32,136 nt of DNA, from the NCBI GenBank assembly GCA_012735465.1, contig JAAYHJ010000019.1, positions 1 to 32,136 of the forward strand, given 5' to 3'. Made by a program: the position numbers and the translations under genes. Below, piece after piece: positions 25,364-32,136 of the stretch. The notes beneath the pieces were generated by a model that ran no database searches, was not told where the DNA came from, and saw only the letters and a program-made list of their open reading frames with translations. Every line of letters starts with the position of its first letter. Positions within the stretch are counted from its first letter, which is position 1. Source of the stretch: Clostridiaceae bacterium. Lineage in GTDB: Bacteria; Bacillota; Clostridia; SK-Y3.

Positions 25364-28009
25364 TTATTTCATTTGTTTTATTTGCTGTTTTTCTTCCGGA
25401 GTCAATGCATCTTCAAGATAATTACGGTCAAGTTTCCCTGTGTCCTGGTATTCACGCCTTATTCTTTCATTTACTTCGTCAATTTCAGCTTTCAGTTCCC
25501 TGGCCAACAGCAGGGAACATCCTGCCCCCCTTATGATTATCTGCTGCAATCCGTCCGATGTGGCAACCGTTATATCATATTTTTTCTGATTGTCATGGGC
25601 AAATTTTTCAATATATTGGTCCGCTGTTTGGGCTTCTTTTGTAAATACAACATGGATATTATTGTAGTCGATTATTTCCTCCGCATGCCCTTGAACACGG
25701 TATGCATCAAATACAACTATAATCTCACAATTCCGGGTTCCTTTATAATTGCTCAGATAATCAAGCAGTTTTATTCTGGCACTTTCCATATCCCCATCTG
25801 CCAGTTCTTTTAGTTCGGGCCATGCATGGATAATATTATAGCCATCCACAAGGAGATATTTTTCTTTAATTTCCTTAACCTCTTTCTTCTTCTCAATTTG
25901 GGAAACCGGATGATATAAAACACTACGTTCCCCTTTTCTTTTTTTCCAACTTGATTTTTTCCCTTTATTGGCAAAAAAGGTATTTTGGAAAATACGCTCA
26001 ATTTCCTCTAAGCTAATCCATCTTTCTTCAGTATAGGAAGCATGATTGGAGGTGTTTTCTTCCGATGGATCACCTTTACTGCTAAGATAGCTTTCCACGT
26101 GCATATAATCCTTTACTTCATCCCAACTAACCAAGAAACCCACACCATTTTTACAAAATATTGAATAGGTAGGGTTTTCTATATCCTTTTCCGAATCATA
26201 ACCTATGCTTTCGATAACCTCTTGCGCATTGTGACATGGTTCGTACCCTCTAAAGGTACAAAACAGTCTGCCAAGACCTTTGGTATAGGCAACTACCTCT
26301 TTCTGATAATTCCTCATGGTAACAACAGGAGCACTTCCGACAAGAACCGCCGTCTCTCCGTTTGTTTGCGATATTTCACACGTACCATACATCCTTTTAA
26401 TATCGGTCATGGCTCTGCCTACCATTTTTTCAGGAAGTTCCAGTCGGAAGTCATAATAAGGCTCCAACAATATGGACTGGGCCTCTTTTAAACCCTGGCG
26501 CACTGCGCGGTAGGTAGCTTCTCTGAAATCACCGCCCTCTGTATGCTTAGGATGTGCTTTTCCTGCGACCAAAGTAATCTTCATATCCGTAATTGCTGAC
26601 CCTGTCAAAACTCCTTTGTGAACTTTTTCTTGCAGATGGGTTAAAATAAGTCTTTGCCAGTTCCTGCTCAACATATCTTCACTGCAATTGGTCTCAAACT
26701 GAAGGCCGCTCCCCCTTTCTCCCGGTTCCAATAATAGGTGAACTTCCGCATAATGCCGCAATGGTTCAAAGTGCCCGACTCCTTCTACCGTGTTGGCAAT
26801 CGTCTCTTTGTATACAACTTTCCCCTCATCAAAGGTCACATCAACACCAAACCGACTTTTTATAAGCCCCTGTAAAATTTCAATCTGTACTTCACCCATA
26901 ATCTGCACCTGAATTTCCTGTAACTGCTCATCCCAGGTGATATGTAGTTCCGGTTCCTCTTCTTCAATTTGACGCAGCTTAGGGAGCATTGCCCTTGGGT
27001 CACAACCTTCCTTAAATATAATCTGATAAGACAAAACAGGCTCCAATACAGGCGTACCTGAAGCTTTTTCTATACCCAAACCTTCCCCCGGCCTGGTATA
27101 GCTCAATCCTGTCACTGCAAATACGGAACCCGCTTCTATCTCATTTATAGCCTGGAATTTTTGACCGGAATAGATCCGAATTTGATTTACTTTTTCTTCC
27201 CAGATACCATTGGTTAATGCATCTTTTACTTTAAGCTTTCCTCCTGTAAGCTTCATATGAGTAAGGCGGTTTCCCTGCTCATCCCTTGTTATCTTAAAAA
27301 TTTTAGCTCCAAACTCATCAGGATAATGGGGTATGAGGGTATACTTTTCTATACCCTGCATCAGCTGCTCAACACCCTCTAATTTTAAAGCTGAACCAAA
27401 AAAGCATGGGAACACCTTTCGCTCCAAAACAGCCTTTTTAATCTGCTCGGTTTCAATATGTCCTGTTTCCAGGTAGGATTCCATCATAACCTCATCACAC
27501 ATGGCCAGCTGGTCATACAATTCGTCCTCTCGTACCTGTCCGAATTCAATACATCCGTCATCCAGCTGCTCTTTCAGCTCTTTCATTAACTTGTCCTTAT
27601 CGGTACCCTTTTGATCCATTTTATTTACGAATATAAAAACAGGAATCCTGTACATGTGAAGGAGCCGCCACAATGTTTTTGTATGTCCCTGTACACCATC
27701 CGCACCGCTTATCACCAAAATGGCATAATCCAAAACCTGAAGCGTTCTCTCCATTTCCGCCGAAAAATCCACATGTCCCGGGGTGTCCAATAAGGTAACC
27801 TGAATTTCTCCTATATCTAATACAGCCTGCTTGGAGAAAATTGTTATTCCCCTTGCCCTTTCCATTTCATAGGTATCAAGGAAGGCGTCCTTATTATCCA
27901 CCCTTCCCAAATTTCCAATCTTACCGCTCAGATAAAGCATGCTCTCTGCCAATGTGGTTTTACCCGCATCCACATGGGCCAGTATACCAATAACCAATTT
28001 TTTCATCAT
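25364..28009 (-). CDS. Tet(M)-like ribosomal-protection GTPase fused to a NYN (YacP/Rae1-like) nuclease domain
   Basis: The first 650 or so residues are an EF-G/Tet(M)-type translation GTPase. The G1 motif is AHVDAGKTTL (11-20), switch II is DTPGHVDF, and G4 is NKMD, followed by the EF-G-like later domains. Tet(M) itself is about 640 aa. A basic linker (GKKSSWKKRKGER) leads to a C-terminal domain from about residue 715. It has YLLVDGYNIIHAWPEL, IIVVFDAYRVQG and TVATSDGLQQ, the acidic motifs of NYN/PIN-like YacP proteins. B. subtilis YacP (Rae1) is a ribosome-dependent mRNA endonuclease, so the fusion may place a nuclease at the A site. Its promoter (28089-28117) is followed by a leader hairpin that may act as an attenuator. 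AAAGGA lies 10 bases before the start. Confidence 0.88.
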   Translation of the reverse strand: MMKKLVIGILAHVDAGKTTLAESMLYLSGKIGNLGRVDNKDAFLDTYEMERARGITIFSKQAVLDIGEIQVTLLDTPGHVDFSAEMERTLQVLDYAILVISGADGVQGHTKTLWRLLHMYRIPVFIFVNKMDQKGTDKDKLMKELKEQLDDGCIEFGQVREDELYDQLAMCDEVMMESYLETGHIETEQIKKAVLERKVFPCFFGSALKLEGVEQLMQGIEKYTLIPHYPDEFGAKIFKITRDEQGNRLTHMKLTGGKLKVKDALTNGIWEEKVNQIRIYSGQKFQAINEIEAGSVFAVTGLSYTRPGEGLGIEKASGTPVLEPVLSYQIIFKEGCDPRAMLPKLRQIEEEEPELHITWDEQLQEIQVQIMGEVQIEILQGLIKSRFGVDVTFDEGKVVYKETIANTVEGVGHFEPLRHYAEVHLLLEPGERGSGLQFETNCSEDMLSRNWQRLILTHLQEKVHKGVLTGSAITDMKITLVAGKAHPKHTEGGDFREATYRAVRQGLKEAQSILLEPYYDFRLELPEKMVGRAMTDIKRMYGTCEISQTNGETAVLVGSAPVVTMRNYQKEVVAYTKGLGRLFCTFRGYEPCHNAQEVIESIGYDSEKDIENPTYSIFCKNGVGFLVSWDEVKDYMHVESYLSSKGDPSEENTSNHASYTEERWISLEEIERIFQNTFFANKGKKSSWKKRKGERSVLYHPVSQIEKKKEVKEIKEKYLLVDGYNIIHAWPELKELADGDMESARIKLLDYLSNYKGTRNCEIIVVFDAYRVQGHAEEIIDYNNIHVVFTKEAQTADQYIEKFAHDNQKKYDITVATSDGLQQIIIRGAGCSLLLARELKAEIDEVNERIRREYQDTGKLDRNYLEDALTPEEKQQIKQMK

Positions 28010-28041
28010 CTATTTCAAATCCTTTACATTTTTCTTATTCT

Positions 28042-28069
28042 TAAAAAATTACAGACCCTTCAGGCCTGT
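28042..28069 (-). terminator. Terminator of the exporter operon, also placed as a leader attenuator of the GTPase-nuclease gene
   Basis: ACAGACC (28051-28057) pairs with GGCCTGT (28063-28069), with one G-U pair in the RNA, and the stem is followed by six U in the minus direction. It lies downstream of the promoter at 28089-28117 and about 33 bases before the GTPase-nuclease start codon. Transcripts from that promoter must therefore pass through it. Confidence 0.7.
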
Positions 28070-28088
28070 TTGCTAATTCTCAATAATT

Positions 28089-28117
28089 ATTATAACCGTA
28101 AGTTCAGGATTTGACAA
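28089..28117 (-). promoter_or_regulatory. Sigma-A-type promoter for the GTPase-nuclease gene
   Basis: TTGTCA (28112-28117) and TATAAT (28089-28094) are separated by 17 bases on the minus strand. The -35 box begins only two bases beyond the exporter stop codon. The predicted start of transcription is near 28082, about 12 bases before the hairpin at 28042-28069. Confidence 0.7.
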
Positions 28118-28119
28118 TT

Positions 28120-30018
28120 TTACTCCAGTTCAAATGCACCGGTATACAGTTGATAGTACTGACCTTTCTTAGCTATCAACTCCTCATGGTTGCCCCGTTC
28201 AATGATACGCCCGTGATCCAATACTATTATAACATCCGCATTTTTAACCGTGGACAGGCGATGGGCAATCACAAATACCGTTCTGCCTTTCATCAAAGCA
28301 TCCATTCCCCGCTGAACAATGGCTTCCGTCCTTGTATCAATGGAAGATGTTGCTTCATCCAGAATCATAACCGGAGGGTCTGCAACCGCTGCCCTTGCAA
28401 TGGAAATTAACTGACGTTGTCCCTGGGACAGGTTTGCACCATTTTCAGTAATCAGCGTATTATAGCCATCGGGCAAACGACAAATGAAATCATCCGCTCC
28501 TACAAGCTTTGCAGCCGCAATACATTCTTCATCAGTGGCATCCAGTCTGCCGTAGCGAATATTATCCATTACAGTACCGGTAAAAAGGTTGGTATCCTGC
28601 AAAACCATTCCAATGGCACGGCGAAGATCCGATTTCTTAATTTTATTGATATTAATGCCGTCATAACGGATTTTTCCATCGGCAATATCATAAAAACGAT
28701 TTAGTAAATTTGTGATAGTCGTCTTTCCTGCGCCGGTTGCACCGACAAAGGCTACCTTCTGCCCCGGTTTTGCATAAAGGCTTATATCGTGTAAAACAGG
28801 TTTCCCTGGTTCATATTCGAAATCAACATTGAATAACCTTACGTCACCGTTTAACCTGGTATATGTCACGGAACCATCACTACTATGGGGATGCTTCCAG
28901 GCCCAAATCCCTGTTCTTTCTTTGCACTCTATTAACTGGCCGTTTTCTTCACGGACATTTACAAGGGTGACATACCCGTTGTCCTGTTCCGGTTCTTGAT
29001 CAATCAAATCATAGATTCGCTTTGCACCGGCAATTCCCATAACAACGGCATTTATCTGATGGGATACCTGGTTAATATTACCAACAAATTGCTTTGTCAT
29101 GTTCAGAAACGGAACAACAATGCTAATTCCCATTGAAAGCCCTGAAATACTCAGATTCGGGGCATCGGTGACCAATAAAACACCGCCGGTAACTGCAACA
29201 AAAACATATAATATATTGCCAATATTATTCAAAACAGGACCCAGTATATTGGCATATCGGTTTGCTGCATTTGCATCATTAAATAAAGATTCATTAATCT
29301 TGTCAAAATCCGCTTTGCTTTCATTTTCATGACAGAAGACTTTAATTACTTTTTGTCCGTTCATCATTTCTTCCACAAAACCTTCCAGTCGGCCAATAGC
29401 CTCCTGCTGTTTAATAAAGTATTTGGCGGAACCGCCTCCAACCTTTCTTGTAACAAAGAGCATAACAACTACACCAATGACTACCACAAGGGTCAGCCAT
29501 ATGCAGAAGTACATCATAATGCTGAAAATAGTAATAACCGTGATGCTTGACACCAGAAGCTGCGGAAAACTCTGGGATATCATCTGCCTCAGTGCATCAA
29601 TATCATTGGTATAATAACTCATGATATCCCCATGATTATTCGTGTCTATATATTTAATTGGGAGTGTCTGCATCCTGTTAAACATTTTAACACGAAATTT
29701 TTTCAAAGTTCCCTGATTAATAACTGCCATCATCTGGTTATATATAATACTGCTTATAAGGGACAGTATATAAAACACTACCAATATGGAAACAAGGTGT
29801 AATATTTTCCCTCCCACTGCATTCCAGTCGCCGGTATGCCAGTTTTTCTCCACGATGGCAATGATGTTCTGCATAAATACGGCAGGAATGGAACTTATAA
29901 TTGCATTTAATATTATACATATAATGACAACCGGAAACATTACCGGATAAAACTCAAATATGTTTTTAAACAAGCGAAAGATGACGGATTTTTTATTTTT
30001 AGTATTATCAGTTTTCAC
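28120..30018 (-). CDS. ABC exporter subunit with canonical ATPase site (YheH/BmrD-like)
   Basis: With a GTG start at 30018 the protein is 632 aa and begins MKTDNTKNKKSVIF. An ATG at 30069 is open but has no ribosome site and would overlap the upstream gene by 62 bases; the GTG overlaps it by 11, with AAGGCAGGTG in front. Six transmembrane helices are followed by an insert of about 40 residues (ERTGIWAWKHPHSS) and the nucleotide-binding domain. That domain has Walker A GATGAGKTT, signature LSQGQ (non-standard), Walker B VMILDEATS with the catalytic Glu, and switch IAHRLST. It forms a heterodimer with the product of the preceding gene, like BmrCD, LmrCD and TM287/288, which export drugs. No peptidase domain is present. 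Confidence 0.88.
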   Translation of the reverse strand: MKTDNTKNKKSVIFRLFKNIFEFYPVMFPVVIICIILNAIISSIPAVFMQNIIAIVEKNWHTGDWNAVGGKILHLVSILVVFYILSLISSIIYNQMMAVINQGTLKKFRVKMFNRMQTLPIKYIDTNNHGDIMSYYTNDIDALRQMISQSFPQLLVSSITVITIFSIMMYFCIWLTLVVVIGVVVMLFVTRKVGGGSAKYFIKQQEAIGRLEGFVEEMMNGQKVIKVFCHENESKADFDKINESLFNDANAANRYANILGPVLNNIGNILYVFVAVTGGVLLVTDAPNLSISGLSMGISIVVPFLNMTKQFVGNINQVSHQINAVVMGIAGAKRIYDLIDQEPEQDNGYVTLVNVREENGQLIECKERTGIWAWKHPHSSDGSVTYTRLNGDVRLFNVDFEYEPGKPVLHDISLYAKPGQKVAFVGATGAGKTTITNLLNRFYDIADGKIRYDGININKIKKSDLRRAIGMVLQDTNLFTGTVMDNIRYGRLDATDEECIAAAKLVGADDFICRLPDGYNTLITENGANLSQGQRQLISIARAAVADPPVMILDEATSSIDTRTEAIVQRGMDALMKGRTVFVIAHRLSTVKNADVIIVLDHGRIIERGNHEELIAKKGQYYQLYTGAFELE

Positions 30019-31759
30019 CCTGAACACCTGCCTTATTTTGGGAATAGTATATTTCTCGATAAATGGCATTTTCAGCTAATAATTCTTTATGGGTTCCGAT
30101 ACCGTTGATACAACCTTTGTCCATGACTATTATCCTGTCCGCATCCTCCACAGAAGCTGTTCTCTGGGCTATAATTATCTTGGTTGTCTCCGGCATATAT
30201 TCCCGCAATGCCTTACGAATCTTGGCATCTGTCTTGGTATCCACCGCACTGGTGGAATCGTCAAGAATTAATATTTTGGGCTTCTTAAGCAATGCTCTTG
30301 CAATACAAAGCCTTTGCTTTTGACCGCCTGATAAATTGGCTCCACCTTGCTCCACGTAGGTGTCATAACCCTCGGGAAACTGGTTGATGAATTCATCAGC
30401 ACAGGCAAGCCTGCAAGCTTCAATCAATTCTTCGTCGGTTGCATCTTTATTACCCCAACGGAGATTCTCTTTGATGGTGCCTGAAAACAGTGTATTCTTT
30501 TGCAGCACCACAGCAACCTGGTTCCTCAGGGTATCCAAATCGTAATTTCTTACATCTATTCCACCTACTTTTACAACCCCTTCCGTTACATCATACAGGC
30601 GCGGAATCAACTGAACAAGGGAAGATTTTGAAGCCCCTGTACCACCGATAATTCCAATGGTTTCACCGGATCTTATTTGTAAATTTATGTTTGACAAAAC
30701 CATTCTCTCGGCTTTTTCGGAATACTTAAAACTAACATTTTCAAAAGAAATAGAACCATCCTTAACAGTATATATGGGGTTTTCAGGATTTGTTAATGTG
30801 CTTTTTTCCTTTAATACTTCCACTATACGCTTGGCCGATTCGCCCGCTAAAGTAAACATAACAAACACCATGGAAAGCATCATAAGACTGACTAAAATCA
30901 TAAAATTATATGTCAATATAGCGGAAAACTGCCCTATATCAAAGTCCAGTCCCCTGCTGGTGATAACGGTATAGGAACCAAAGGACAGAACAAACGCCAT
31001 AACTGAATACATGCAAAACTGCATTAAAGGTCCGTTAAATGCTACAATGCGTTCAGCCTTTGTAAAGTCGGCACATACATCCTGGGCCGCTGCCTCAAAT
31101 TTTTTCTGCTCATAATCTTCCCGGACAAAAGATTTTACCACTCGCATTCCTTTAATATTTTCCTGGATCGATTTATTCAGCGCATCATATTTGGCAAAAA
31201 CCTTTTTAAACAATGGAAAAGCTTTGTATATTATTATACCCAGGCCAATTGCAAGAATAGGAGTAACCACCAGAAAAATCCAGGCCATACGTCCACCCAT
31301 TACAAAGGCCATCACAAAGGCAAAGATCAGCATTAAAGGAGCACGTACCGCCACTCTAATCAGCATCATATACGCCATTTGCACATTGGTAACATCGGTT
31401 GTCATGCGGGTGATCAAGGATGAGGTTAAAAACTTATCAATGTTTTCAAAGGAAAAATTCTGAATATTATAAAACATATCCTTCCGTAAATTTTTTGCAA
31501 AACCGCAAGACGCAGTGGCACTGGTAGACCCTGCAATACCACCGAAGATCAATGACAAAAACGCCATGATAACCAGAATAACACAATATTTAATTATTGT
31601 GCTTAAATCACACCCGCCTTTAATTTCATTTACCAATGTGGCTGTAATGAATGGAATGATACATTCAATAACTACCTCTAAGCTAATAAGTATTGGAGTT
31701 ATAATTGATTGTTTCTTATACTCACGTATGCTTCGTGCCAGTTCTCTAATTACATCCAT
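30008..31759 (-). CDS. ABC exporter subunit with degenerate ATPase site (YheI/BmrC-like)
   Basis: The 583-aa protein has six transmembrane helices (about 1-300) and an ATPase domain. The ATPase site is degenerate in three places: Walker A is GGTGASKSS (Ser for the last Gly), Walker B is ILILDDSTS (Asp for the catalytic Glu), and the switch His is Gln (IIAQRTAS). Its signature LSGGQ is canonical. In heterodimeric exporters one composite site is inactive. That site here pairs this Walker A/B with the partner LSQGQ, so the pattern fits. AAAGGA lies about 14 bases before the ATG. The gene follows a promoter and a leader containing a terminator hairpin (31782-31831), which suggests attenuation control as known for bmrCD. 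Confidence 0.9.
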   Translation of the reverse strand: MDVIRELARSIREYKKQSIITPILISLEVVIECIIPFITATLVNEIKGGCDLSTIIKYCVILVIMAFLSLIFGGIAGSTSATASCGFAKNLRKDMFYNIQNFSFENIDKFLTSSLITRMTTDVTNVQMAYMMLIRVAVRAPLMLIFAFVMAFVMGGRMAWIFLVVTPILAIGLGIIIYKAFPLFKKVFAKYDALNKSIQENIKGMRVVKSFVREDYEQKKFEAAAQDVCADFTKAERIVAFNGPLMQFCMYSVMAFVLSFGSYTVITSRGLDFDIGQFSAILTYNFMILVSLMMLSMVFVMFTLAGESAKRIVEVLKEKSTLTNPENPIYTVKDGSISFENVSFKYSEKAERMVLSNINLQIRSGETIGIIGGTGASKSSLVQLIPRLYDVTEGVVKVGGIDVRNYDLDTLRNQVAVVLQKNTLFSGTIKENLRWGNKDATDEELIEACRLACADEFINQFPEGYDTYVEQGGANLSGGQKQRLCIARALLKKPKILILDDSTSAVDTKTDAKIRKALREYMPETTKIIIAQRTASVEDADRIIVMDKGCINGIGTHKELLAENAIYREIYYSQNKAGVQGEN

Positions 31760-31781
31760 TTATACACATCAGTCCTTTCAT

Positions 31782-31831
31782 AAAAAACGAGTATTGTTTA
31801 TCAACCGTACTTATATGATAAACATTACTCG
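31782..31831 (-). terminator. Leader terminator (putative attenuator) of the ABC exporter operon
   Basis: Positions 31788-31803 and 31816-31831 form a 16-bp stem with one mismatch around a 12-base loop. In the minus direction it runs into six U. It lies between the promoter at 31908-31936 and the exporter ATG (22 bases after the U run), so it can stop transcription before the gene. Confidence 0.7.
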
Positions 31832-31872
31832 CTTTCTGCTTTCTTACTCAAACAAAATAACCGATACACCAC
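31825..31872 (-). CDS. Possible 15-codon leader peptide of the exporter operon
   Basis: A GTG at 31870-31872 opens a 15-residue frame, MVYRLFCLSKKAESE. Its stop TAA (31825-31827) falls inside the 5' arm of the leader terminator. Stop-codon overlap with the hairpin is what ribosome-mediated attenuation requires. The ribosome site is weak (AAG only), so translation is uncertain. Confidence 0.3.
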   Translation of the reverse strand: MVYRLFCLSKKAESE

Positions 31873-31907
31873 TATATCTTCATAGCATTTACCAAAACGA
31901 TTTTATT

Positions 31908-31936
31908 ATATTATCAAATTTCATCGAAATTGTCAA
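31908..31936 (-). promoter_or_regulatory. Sigma-A-type promoter for the ABC exporter operon
   Basis: A perfect TTGACA (31931-31936) and TAATAT (31908-31913) are separated by 17 bases on the minus strand. It gives a leader of about 140 bases before the exporter start. It lies just inside the right-hand inverted repeat. Confidence 0.8.
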
Positions 31937-31951
31937 ATACAATCTTCGACT

Positions 31952-32077
31952 GGATAGTGTCAATTTGTTGTAGGATAATTAAACTTAAAGGTATCCCCAT
32001 CTTTATGATACAACGGGCTATATCACATACCCGCTGCGTTGTATGCCCTTTAAAATTGTTGATATTGGAGTTTTTTT
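31952..32077. repeat. Right copy of the 126-bp inverted repeat (IS-end-like)
   Basis: This is the reverse complement of 1-126 with one mismatch. It begins GGATAGTGTCAATTTG, which looks like a terminal sequence of an insertion element whose body runs rightward out of the window. Beyond it, an ATG at 32082, 11 bases after TTGGAG, opens a frame (MLKAGMLFNF...) that stays open to the window end. It could be the start of a transposase, but 18 residues are too few to recognise. AGCGGGTATGT (32090-32100) also repeats, inverted, a motif inside the repeat (32025-32035). Confidence 0.85.
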
Positions 32078-32136
32078 ACCCATGTTAAAAGCGGGTATGT
32101 TGTTTAATTTCTCATGTGTAGTTTTACTAAATACTT

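Noticed and set aside
30019-30069. An ATG start at 30069 for the second exporter subunit
   Set aside because: It lacks a ribosome site and would overlap the upstream gene by 62 bases; GTG at 30018 gives a normal N-terminus and a short overlap.
28120-31759. The ABC exporter as transporter for the double-glycine peptide
   Set aside because: Neither subunit has an N-terminal C39 peptidase domain, and the genes are 18 kb away under separate control, so no direct link is supported.

Overview
The window looks like a stretch of a low-GC Bacillota (Clostridia-type) chromosome. Supporting signs are the AT-rich intergenic DNA, strong GGAGG-type ribosome binding sites, TTG and GTG starts, sigma-A promoters of TTGACA/TATAAT type with 17-bp spacing, U-tract terminators, and the families present: HemZ, a TGS-domain nucleoside kinase, a DUF1538/P-II pair and a YheI/YheH-type exporter. 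The species cannot be named from sequence alone. Every convincing gene lies on the minus strand, so transcription runs from high to low coordinates. No rRNA, tRNA or CRISPR array was seen.

Layout in order of transcription. (1) 31952-32077 is an IS-end-like repeat whose inverted copy is at 1-126; the two bracket everything else. (2) 28120-31759 encodes a heterodimeric ABC exporter behind a sigma-A promoter and a leader with an intrinsic terminator. (3) 25364-28009 encodes a Tet(M)-like ribosomal-protection GTPase fused to a NYN (YacP/Rae1-like) nuclease domain; it also has its own promoter and a terminator hairpin in its leader. (4) 24911-25288 is a VOC protein. (5) 22537-24688 is a DUF1538 membrane protein overlapping a tandem P-II protein. 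(6) 17782-22485 is one large kinase-like/AAA/TPR/GAF/LuxR regulator broken into three pieces by two single-base frameshifts. (7) 10062-17612 encodes a 2516-residue secreted multidomain surface protein, followed by a previously easy-to-miss 49-residue double-glycine peptide gene (9827-9976). (8) 8487-9675 is an encapsulated ferritin plus encapsulin shell operon. (9) 3661-8335 is a five-gene unit: NEW3-domain membrane protein, ABC ATPase, ABC-2 permease, ECF sigma factor and anti-sigma-like protein. An ECF-type promoter at its head suggests autoregulation. (10) 295-3524 holds hemZ and a nucleoside kinase.

The most interesting parts are five. They are the GTPase-nuclease fusion; the paired leader attenuators on the fusion gene and on the exporter; the small GG peptide between the giant protein and the encapsulin operon; the ECF-promoter circuit; and the twice-frameshifted regulator. 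All functional statements are inferences from motifs and context, and no database search was run.
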